Below are positions 49,901-56,450 of a DNA stretch of 64,000 nucleotides, piece after piece (within the stretch, counting starts at the first letter, position 1; each line of letters starts with the position of its first letter). The translations under genes and the position numbers were made by a program. The notes below the pieces were generated by a model that was given only the letters and a program-made list of their open reading frames with translations, made no database searches and was not told where the DNA came from. The DNA is from Candidatus Krumholzibacteriota bacterium (GTDB taxonomy: Bacteria; Krumholzibacteriota; Krumholzibacteriia; LZORAL124-64-63), in NCBI GenBank assembly GCA_022711765.1, contig JAKLEB010000001.1, forward strand, positions 1,656,694 through 1,720,693, written 5' to 3'.

Positions 49901-50359
49901 CAGGCCGGAGTTCGTGACCGCGACGGGCGTGGCGTGGACGTTGCGGATCTCGAGATCGGCGATCCGGCCGCCGGCGCGGTAATACAGGACCCCGACGAGC
50001 CGACCGGACGGCAGGTTCCGACCGAGGCCGTCGACCGCGAGCTCGGCGACCGTGGCGTCGTCGGCTGCCTGGTCCACGCAGATGATCCCGCGATACTGGT
50101 CGGTCCCCAGCGCATAGGGCAAGGTCACTGGCGCCTGGACCACGGTCTGCGCGACGCCCGCGCCGAGCAGGACCAGATCGACGCCGATGACCACCTGCTC
50201 CGCGTAGACTCCCGCCGCCACGGCGACGGTGTCTCCCGACGCCGCGGCGTTGACGCCTGCCTGGATGGTCGGGTAACCGCCGGGCACGTGATGGGTCACG
50301 GCTGCGGCGGCCGGCGCCAGCAGCACGAGCACGAGCAGGACGCTGCAGATCTTCGCCAT
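46979..50359 (-). CDS. Large secreted right-handed beta-helix / cohesin-dockerin protein
   Basis: A 1,126-residue secreted protein. Signal peptide about 1-19; beta-helix of the pectate-lyase/DUF1565 kind from HHVPGGYPTIQAGVNAAASG (about 22-450); a cohesin-like domain (GYSIQVSWDPQVVAL, about 480-600); fibronectin-like and other Ig domains (to about 800); a dockerin-like section (GDGVVDLYDITRLGDTYEL, to about 900); another cohesin-like domain; and a FlgD-like Ig tail (TPNPFNPVTEIAFDLP). No catalytic residues of a lyase are certain. It starts 54 bases after its paralog, with a hairpin between, and overlaps the cohesin gene. Confidence 0.82.
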   Translation of the reverse strand: MAKICSVLLVLVLLAPAAAAVTHHVPGGYPTIQAGVNAAASGDTVAVAAGVYAEQVVIGVDLVLLGAGVAQTVVQAPVTLPYALGTDQYRGIICVDQAADDATVAELAVDGLGRNLPSGRLVGVLYYRAGGRIADLEIRNVHATPVAVTNSGLGVLATLDGQTTPTSLTVANVQIRRFQKAGLVVYGSGYTVDLEGVVVDPEIIYSDIVQNGIELTRVASVTASDCVVRNVTFDGLPRPEYTAVGFLANQCVSIHLRDISFLGCQTGCYLVRSPGLVERISVTSPNPAASPNYGLVSIGGIMLDEANNGPDAIRAPRPLFVPGQLNERPTIAFDVDLHDCTFDGAERPASRGLVVRAYTAEAQGFTAERCRLERWHEGLLSLEKGFGAVFGRFNGCLVDGNLSYGIRAMTSTPFDARGCRWGDPSGPFHAVTNPAGLADPVSDHVLYDPWLIGNLAPLPLPQAISLQDLEGSAYIDTLSVEYLGGATDQLYGYSIQVSWDPQVVALVDIERPARGLFSEAEFFQVLPDASDAIVDAAVGGNRAGIESGPLFTARFQAIGSPDWTPSPVALTVLQARNPQNQPVIGLAPDLGRVTVDLQRPVIAGVEIHNETLGYTDEFAKDGDQLSVTAGITDADPDFGRGGVRGIGAYLYGAVYLILPPDLYASGLATWTARGALLTPRDGFAPFFVEATDPSGNVTSPLVADTLIADNTRPAAVTGLVAVTGHNQVGLTWNDASASDLYYRQTMVRANVWPGYPFYDGPAPSYPASANAGTEVFAGQGTAVTPTYAADGSERGILYFGAMAMDMAGNTSLLGASSRARATNYRLGDVRSAPSGSPGDGVVDLYDITRLGDTYELVRSDPGFDGACDVAPADGGSTGVPIPDESIDFDDLMIFADQFDLDNPPPLPGDGASPVLRWEQVAPEAWALVLAAPCPELKGLRLEGDAGGAALHLEPGALLRAQPGPWFLHPGRGGCEAHLAVLGHGVGLRGSGELLRFVAASPIALATPAVELRDTANAPLAGNLPTGVVGPAELPAVFRVGPPTPNPFNPVTEIAFDLPAGQFVEIVIYGLDGRRVRPVLAAELPAGRHAARWDGRDGAGRAVAAGTYLYRVVAGPWSATGKLELIK

Positions 50360-50375
50360 CGAGACCTTCCCGGCG

Positions 50376-50404
50376 GCGGGGCCCCGTTCCCGGCGGGGCC
50401 CCGC
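50376..50404 (-). terminator. GC hairpin between the two beta-helix paralogs
   Basis: GCGGGGCCCCG at 50376-50386 pairs with CGGGGCCCCGC at 50394-50404 (7-base loop), 10 bases after the upstream stop. No T-tract follows, so it is a partial terminator or a stability element between coupled genes. Confidence 0.5.
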
Positions 50405-50413
50405 TCGCCCGGT

Positions 50414-53400
50414 CTATTTCGCCAGCGTCATCTTGCGGACCTGCCGGAAATCGCCGGCCCGCAGCGCGTAGAAGTAAGTGCCGGTCGCCACCGGCTGACC
50501 CGCGTCGTCGCGGCCCGACCAGGTCACTGCGTGGAGCCCGGCCTGCCGCTCCTCGTCGAGGAGCGTCGCGACCAGGCGGCCATTCACCGAGTAGACGGCC
50601 AGATGGACGTGCCCGGCCCGCGGCAGGCTGAAGGTGATCGTGGTCTGCGGATTGAACGGGTTGGGGACGTTCTGGTTCAGCTGGTGCGCCGCGGGAACCT
50701 CGACCCCGGTCGGCTCCGTCAGGTCGACCAGCAGCTCCACGTTGTTCAGATCGCGGGCGCCGATCGCCACGTTCAGCTGCTCGACCGGCGGGTCGACCGT
50801 GACCCGGAGCAGTTCGCCGCTGCCGGTGATCGCCGCGCCGAAACCGATCGCCGCGAGGCCGGCGTCCAGACCATGCGCGGCGATATTGCGCAGGAACACC
50901 GGCGTCGACTGGGCGTCCAGCAGCGCGCCCGCCGTGACCTGGCAATGGACCCCGTCGGGCAGGTTCGCCCGGAGGTTGACGCCCTTCAGGCCGGAGCACG
51001 GCTCGGCCAGCTCGAGCACCCAGGTGCGTTCGTCGCGCTGCTCCCAGCGCAGATCGGGCGGCGTGCTCGGCGCGAACTTGAGCGCCGGATCGACCTCGCC
51101 GAAGTTCAGAGCGAAGACCATCATGTCCTCGAACTGGATCTGGTAGCCGTCGGTTTCGGGATCGGGCACGCCGCGCGGGCTGTAGTCCATGGTGGGGCCC
51201 ACGTCGCACACGGCGTCGTAGCCCGGCTCGCCGAGGCTCAGGCCGTAGGTGTCGCCGAGCGCCGTGACGTCGACGATCGGCTCGACGTAGCCATCGCCGT
51301 CGACGTCGCCGAGCCAGTAGTTCGTGGCTGCCCCGGTCGCACCGAGGGCGCCGGGGTTGCCGACGAGGTCGACCCCGAAGCCGGCGATCACGTAGACGTC
51401 CCGCGGGGCCACGGCCCAGTCGTAGGTGGTCTCGCCGAGCAGACCGGCGCCGATCGAGGCGCCCTCCGTGATGGCGGCCGGCGCGGCGGGCAATGGGCCG
51501 GCGTACGCCGGGTAGCCGCCCCAGGTCACGTACCGGAATTCGACGCCCTGGAGCGGCGAACCGCCGTCGGGACCCGGCGCGGTCCAGGCGAGGTGGATCT
51601 GCTGGTGGCCGGGCGTGACCGTGAGAGCGCCGAGAGGAGCCGGGCCGGTGTTGTCGGCCGTGATGGCGTCGCCGAGCGCGACATTCGCCGCGTGGGTGTC
51701 GGTGGCGGTCACCGTGGCGGTCACCAGGCCGTCGCCGGTGCCGCTGGTTGCGGCGAAGGTCCAGGTGTACTGGTCGCCTTCGACCGTCGCGTCGCCGAGC
51801 TCGAGCACCGGTCCGCCGAACGCGGCGAGATCGCACGTCAGGGCAGCGAGGCTGCTCTCGACCAGGCTGGCGACCACGCTGATCGCATGGCCGTCGCCCG
51901 TCCAGTCGACCGAGCCGATCGTCGTGTCGGTCACGAGCACGCTCTGCACCACCGGCCGGCTGTCGACGAACACCCGGCCGGGGTCGGGCACGAGTCCGGC
52001 CAGCTCATGGTTCTGGTTGTCGCGGATGGAGCTGACCGTGATCGTGAACACGGTCTCCGCGCTGTCGGCGGCGCTCGCCAGGAACGTGAAGGCGCCCTGG
52101 AAGAGCTGGTCGGCGTAGACGCCGGGGCCCGAGCCGCCGAGCGCGGCGTCGATGCGCACGTGGCCGGGATCGAGATCCTCGGCCGAGAAGAAATTGGCGC
52201 CCGCGAACGCGCCGGCCGGCGGCCGCTGGAAATCGTCGGCAGTGGCGAGCGCCACCGCCGGATCCCAGGCGACGTGGATGCTGTAGCCGTAGATGCGGCC
52301 GCTCGCTCCGCCAGTGTACTCGAAGACGACGGTGCCGGTGGTATCGGTCTCGGTCAGGATCAGCGTGTCCGGCGAGCAGACGAGGTTCGTGAACTCGGTG
52401 AACCAGGGATCGAAGTCGACGTTGCCGCTCACCGTGCTGCCCGAGCCCGGGCCGCCGCCGCCCGGGCCGTCGACCGCGCCCCACCAGCACAGCTCGGCGG
52501 CGACCGGGATCGACAGCTCCGAGACGATGCCGGCGTCGCAGGCCTGGAAGACGTTGTCGCCGAAGCCGGCGGCGAGCCAGGCGCCGCTCGTGGGCGTCGT
52601 CTCGGCCGCGATCGCCGCGGTCGCGAAGCCGGTGAACGTGTTGCCGGTGGCCGTGACGTCGAGATCGTCGTAACCCAGCCGGTTCTCGGCGAGCAGGCCG
52701 ACCGTGCCGTCGCTGGCGTCCAGCGACGGGTCGAGCGAGATCGAGTTGCCCGTGACCGCCATCGCGAGGGTGGCCTTGGCCGCGCGGCGAACCCTCTTCT
52801 CCGGCGCGAAGGGATTCGCGAGGCGCCAGTCCGAACGCGCGGATTTGGTATAGGTCGGATCGAAGTTGTCGAGCACGACGCCGTGGCCGAAATCGGTCGG
52901 ACGTCCCACCGTGATGTCGCAGCTGGAGACGGACAGGGAGGCTGCGTTCAGGTTCACGCCGGTCTGGCAGGCGACGAGCGTGTCGCCGGTGACGCTCCCG
53001 CTGCAGTCCTGGAGCAGGAGGCCGGTCGCGGTGAACGTGTCGCCGAGCCACGCCAGATCGTCCACCGTGTTGCCGGCGAGCGTGGCGACGATGTCGCCGC
53101 CCGTCACCTGGATCCCGTTCTGGACGATCGCGCCGGTCGGGCCCGCGCCGACCGTCGCGTTGCCGTTCAGGCTCAACGTCAGCGGCGTGCCCGCCGCGGT
53201 GATCACGGCCATGGCGTTGATCTGGTAGTCCTGCACGAGGCACCCGGAGACGGCGAAGCTGCGCGCGGTCGCGTCGTCGTTGTAGAGGGAGATCGCGACT
53301 CCGTGCGGCACGCCGTCGAGCGGTTCGTTCCGCACGTGGACGACCGTCACGTCCTGGACCGAACCGCCGGCGTTGTGGTAGTGGATCCCGTAGAAGCGCA

Positions 53401-53782
53401 CGTGCGCGTTGCCGGCGCCGCCGCCGTCGACGGTCAGGCCGTCGATGTCGACGAGGCCGTCCTGGACGCCGACCACCGGGTAGTGGTCGGTGCCGTCGTT
53501 GTAGAAGACGGACAGCGCGAGCGGCGACGCGATGAGCGTCGATCCCTGGCCGGCGCCGGTCAGCGTCAGATCCTTGCCGTCGATCAGGACCTGCTCGACA
53601 TACGTGCCCGGATCGACGTGGATCACGTCGCCGCTCGTCGCGGCCGCATCCACGGCGGCCTGGATGGTCGTGTAGGTCTGGCCCGGGCCGACGTAGAGGT
53701 CGGCCGCGAGGAGTGGTCCGCCAGCCAGGGCGCCGGCCAGCAGGCTCGCGAGCAGGAGGCAGCGCAGATGGTCGTACTTCAT
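50414..53782 (-). CDS. Large secreted right-handed beta-helix / cohesin-dockerin protein (paralog)
   Basis: A 1,122-residue secreted protein, paralog of the next gene (46979-50359) with the same order: signal peptide to about residue 28; beta-helix opening YVGPGQTYTTIQAAVDAAAT; cohesin-like GYSIHVAWDPAVAL; Ig and fibronectin-like repeats (VTPGHQQIHLAWTAPG); a dockerin-like part GDVDGDGYVEPIVDVTALGD; a second cohesin-like domain; and a FlgD-like tail (VPNPFNPQTTITFSLP). GAGAGGGA precedes the ATG at 53782. A promoter lies at 54040-54068. Probably surface-exposed and carbohydrate-related, but no catalytic site is proven. Confidence 0.82.
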   Translation of the reverse strand: MKYDHLRCLLLASLLAGALAGGPLLAADLYVGPGQTYTTIQAAVDAAATSGDVIHVDPGTYVEQVLIDGKDLTLTGAGQGSTLIASPLALSVFYNDGTDHYPVVGVQDGLVDIDGLTVDGGGAGNAHVRFYGIHYHNAGGSVQDVTVVHVRNEPLDGVPHGVAISLYNDDATARSFAVSGCLVQDYQINAMAVITAAGTPLTLSLNGNATVGAGPTGAIVQNGIQVTGGDIVATLAGNTVDDLAWLGDTFTATGLLLQDCSGSVTGDTLVACQTGVNLNAASLSVSSCDITVGRPTDFGHGVVLDNFDPTYTKSARSDWRLANPFAPEKRVRRAAKATLAMAVTGNSISLDPSLDASDGTVGLLAENRLGYDDLDVTATGNTFTGFATAAIAAETTPTSGAWLAAGFGDNVFQACDAGIVSELSIPVAAELCWWGAVDGPGGGGPGSGSTVSGNVDFDPWFTEFTNLVCSPDTLILTETDTTGTVVFEYTGGASGRIYGYSIHVAWDPAVALATADDFQRPPAGAFAGANFFSAEDLDPGHVRIDAALGGSGPGVYADQLFQGAFTFLASAADSAETVFTITVSSIRDNQNHELAGLVPDPGRVFVDSRPVVQSVLVTDTTIGSVDWTGDGHAISVVASLVESSLAALTCDLAAFGGPVLELGDATVEGDQYTWTFAATSGTGDGLVTATVTATDTHAANVALGDAITADNTGPAPLGALTVTPGHQQIHLAWTAPGPDGGSPLQGVEFRYVTWGGYPAYAGPLPAAPAAITEGASIGAGLLGETTYDWAVAPRDVYVIAGFGVDLVGNPGALGATGAATNYWLGDVDGDGYVEPIVDVTALGDTYGLSLGEPGYDAVCDVGPTMDYSPRGVPDPETDGYQIQFEDMMVFALNFGEVDPALKFAPSTPPDLRWEQRDERTWVLELAEPCSGLKGVNLRANLPDGVHCQVTAGALLDAQSTPVFLRNIAAHGLDAGLAAIGFGAAITGSGELLRVTVDPPVEQLNVAIGARDLNNVELLVDLTEPTGVEVPAAHQLNQNVPNPFNPQTTITFSLPRAGHVHLAVYSVNGRLVATLLDEERQAGLHAVTWSGRDDAGQPVATGTYFYALRAGDFRQVRKMTLAK

Positions 53783-54203
53783 GTCCGGGATCCCTCTCGT
53801 TGGGCTCGGGACCAGCGTCGCTCGCGCAAGCGGTGGGACGACGGCGCGCGCGGACCGGTCCATCGGTCGCAGGTGACGGAACGCGATGCAGGTCTTGGTG
53901 CCGGCGAATTCCGACGCCGCCGGCGGGCGCGACCTCCTCATTCTAACCGAAATCAGCGGCGCCGACGTCCCTGTACTAGCGCTATCTTCAGACTGACTCT
54001 CGATAACTGCTACGATCCGGACTGCTTTTTAATCTATGAATTCTACCTGATTTCTGACCGTGGTTCAACTGCGGACCACAATATGAGGATTATACTTAAG
54101 ACGGTCTCGCCCCGGTTGGCGGACCGGCGACGCCGCACCGGCGGCGGCGGCGTCGCGAGACGCGGCTGCCGCCGCCAGGAGTCGCCATTCGGCTTCGGTC
54201 GCG
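53783..54203 (-). other. 421-base gap upstream of the beta-helix genes
   Basis: Between the lipoprotein gene end and the beta-helix start. It holds an AT-rich patch (about 54000-54100) with a good minus-strand promoter. A GC-rich imperfect hairpin (about 54125-54185) may end the lipoprotein transcript. The left 150 bases contain nothing I can identify. Confidence 0.55.
54040..54068 (-). promoter_or_regulatory. Promoter of the beta-helix/cohesin operon
   Basis: On the minus strand TTGAAC (complement of 54063-54068), a 17-base spacer and TAGAAT (54040-54045). The start near 54033 gives a leader of about 250 bases. Confidence 0.5.
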
Positions 54204-55802
54204 TCAGGGGCCGCTGAATTCGATCACCGTCTCGGCCACGCCGGCGTCGCGGGAGACGACGTGCCCGCCGACCACGAGCGTCCGGAGCCGCTGCGCGAGC
54301 GGCGCGGGCACCTGGGCCAGCGTCCGATCGATGGGAATGTCCCAGGTCGAGACGAGCCCCGCGGCGTCGAGGTAGAACCAGGCGTGACCATCGGCCGCGA
54401 GCTGGCGCCGCGCCGGCTGGACGGCCGCCTCGGGCAGCGCCCCGCCGCCGAGCCCGACCAGGAACGCGTCCAGGTCGGCCGGGGACCGCGGACCCACGAC
54501 CACAAGCACGGTGGCGTCCTTGCGGCCGAGCGCGATCGCCCGCCCCTTCGGGTCCATGACGGCGGTGAACGTCCGCATCGTCACGCCGCCGGCCTGGCGC
54601 GACTCGCCTTCGGCGAGCAGGCCGAGCAGCGGCGCGCTGCTGATCGCTCCGAGCAGGCGCTCGGCATCAGCCTCGCCCCGGGTGCGCGCGAGAAGCACGA
54701 GGCCGGGTCCGGGCGCCGCCGCGATCGCGAACTCCTCGACCAGGTCGGCCAGGTCCGCCAGCTCGATGCCGAGCCCGACGTCCAGGGCGTCGAACGGATT
54801 GGCGGCGAGCGGCATCGCCTCGCCGGCCGGGACGGCGGCCAGGAGGTCGCGGTAGAGCTGCTCGATCAAGGCGAGCTTGCGCGCCCCGTCGTGCACGCAC
54901 ACGACCTCGGCCGCATAGGTGTCGGCGGGCAGCCAGTCGATCAGGCGGCTGCGGCGGGATGGATTCTCGAAGAGCGGCGCGAGCGCGCTTTCCGGCTCGA
55001 GCGCGGTGCGCGACACGACGGTGGTCAGCAGGAAGTCGGCGCCGAAGTAGCAGGTCTGGGAGCCGTACTTCTCCATGAGCGCCAGGATCGCCGGCGCCGG
55101 CATCGTCGCGGGACCGCCCAGCGGCCACCGCGTGGCGCTCTGGAAGGCCGGCGTGAAGTAGACGCTCACGTCGCGATCCTCGTCTCGGGCCAGCCGGCGA
55201 TAGGCGTCCGTGCCGGCCAGCCCGCGGTCGGGCGGCGACGCGAGGCGAGCGAGCAGCCGCTTCATCAGCGCGGCGTCGTTGGCCAGCAGCAGGCGCGGTC
55301 CTTCCCGGAGGAGATAGGCCGGCCTGCCGGACGTCTCCAGCACCTGCACGGTCGTCTCGTCCCAGACCTCGGTCCGCGCCGCCGCCCCGGAGATGATCGC
55401 AGCGATCTCGCCGGCGGCCGCGGCGTCCCGCGCCTCGAGGCAGCCGAAGAAGCCCAGCTCGGCGGGTGCGGCACCGGCCGCGACCGGATGCAGGGTCAGG
55501 TCAGCCCGACGCGACATTGCCAGCACCGCGTGCACGTCGGCACGCGGATCGTCCGACAGCGCGAGGCCGAGCTTGTCCTGCAGCCCGCGACGGACCTCGG
55601 GTGCCTGGAGGCGAGCCACGAGCAGCTCCCAGAGGCCGAGTCGATCGAGCGACGCCTCGAGCGTGTCCAGTCGCTCGAGGCGAAGCCAGAAGAGCGTGTC
55701 CGCGGGAAGAGCCCTGCCGATGTCCTCGCGCGACGGCGCGCAACTGACCGAGAGGACGAACGCGAGCAGGAGGACGGCCGCCAGCCGCCGGCGGGGCGTC
55801 AC
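54204..55802 (-). CDS. DUF3352-like lipoprotein
   Basis: A 532-residue lipoprotein. Lipobox VSC-A with the Cys near residue 21 (LSVSCAPS), then the DUF3352 style: LPADTLFWLRLERLDTL, repeated alpha/beta segments such as KLALIEQLYRDLL, and VSVYFTPAFQS. The family is widespread and uncharacterised; it often sits in the envelope. It overlaps the DUF2237 stop (ATGA 55799-55802). Confidence 0.72.
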   Translation of the reverse strand: MTPRRRLAAVLLLAFVLSVSCAPSREDIGRALPADTLFWLRLERLDTLEASLDRLGLWELLVARLQAPEVRRGLQDKLGLALSDDPRADVHAVLAMSRRADLTLHPVAAGAAPAELGFFGCLEARDAAAAGEIAAIISGAAARTEVWDETTVQVLETSGRPAYLLREGPRLLLANDAALMKRLLARLASPPDRGLAGTDAYRRLARDEDRDVSVYFTPAFQSATRWPLGGPATMPAPAILALMEKYGSQTCYFGADFLLTTVVSRTALEPESALAPLFENPSRRSRLIDWLPADTYAAEVVCVHDGARKLALIEQLYRDLLAAVPAGEAMPLAANPFDALDVGLGIELADLADLVEEFAIAAAPGPGLVLLARTRGEADAERLLGAISSAPLLGLLAEGESRQAGGVTMRTFTAVMDPKGRAIALGRKDATVLVVVGPRSPADLDAFLVGLGGGALPEAAVQPARRQLAADGHAWFYLDAAGLVSTWDIPIDRTLAQVPAPLAQRLRTLVVGGHVVSRDAGVAETVIEFSGP

Positions 55803-56191
55803 GCCTTGCCGCCAGCGGTACCGGCGGGATCGATCGCGTGCTCGAGCAGGTCGAGGTAGGAGACGACCGCGAGCGCGTGCTCGTTGGTGGCGGCCAGGAT
55901 CACCGGCGGCGCTTCATCGGCTTCGAGCGCTTCCTGCCAGCGCGCCGCGCACAGGCACCACCGGTCGCCGGGCTTGAGACCCGGGAAGCCCCAGCCGGGA
56001 TTGGGGGTGCTCAGGTCGTTGCCCCTGATCTTGCTGAATTCGAGGAATCGCGTCGTCATCACCGCGCACACGGCGTGGACGCCGATGTCGTCGGGGCCGG
56101 TGTCGCAGCACCCGTTGCGGTAGAAACCGGCGAGAGGCGACCGGCCGCAGGGCTCCAGGTCGCCGCCGAGCACGTTCTTCTGCTGACTCAT
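55799..56191 (-). CDS. DUF2237-family protein
   Basis: A 130-residue cytoplasmic protein of the DUF2237 family: NVLGGDLEPCGRSPLAGFYRNGCCDTGPDDIGVH-type start, VMTTRFLEFSKIRGNDLSTP, FPGLKPGDRWCLCAARW and ATNEHAL. All the family Cys are present. Function unknown. AAGGAGCG precedes the ATG at 56191. Coupled to the DUF3352-like gene downstream. Confidence 0.9.
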   Translation of the reverse strand: MSQQKNVLGGDLEPCGRSPLAGFYRNGCCDTGPDDIGVHAVCAVMTTRFLEFSKIRGNDLSTPNPGWGFPGLKPGDRWCLCAARWQEALEADEAPPVILAATNEHALAVVSYLDLLEHAIDPAGTAGGKA

Positions 56192-56450
56192 GGAGCGCTC
56201 CTTGGGCTCGTGCCCGCAAGATCGCGTCCGGCGGTTGCGATCCCGAGCAACCGCGGCGCCGGGGCACCGGTCGATTATTGGCATACGATCACGCGACGTC
56301 AAGGGAGTCGGCCGGCACGGCGGGGCGGGGACGTTCGCCGGCGCGTCCGCCGACGATTGTCAGGGCGCCGGCGACGATCTAACATGGCGCGACGACTGCC
56401 GTCTTCACCTCGGCGGCGGTCCCGACACCTACTTGCGCAGGGAGATGCTC

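Noticed and set aside
47757..51836. A minus-strand open frame of 1,359 residues overlapping the end of one paralog and the start of the next
   Set aside because: It is in another frame of the same strand, Arg-rich, and crosses the intergenic hairpin and the true stop and start of the paralogs.
54125..54185. GC-rich repeat as a definite terminator of the DUF3352-like gene
   Set aside because: The arms pair only with several mismatches and no T-tract follows, so it is mentioned only as a possibility.
49028..54217. A plus-strand open frame of 1,729 residues across both beta-helix genes
   Set aside because: It is antisense to two clear secreted proteins. Its translation is Arg/Asp/Val/Gly-rich with no domain, typical of antisense frames in very GC-rich DNA.
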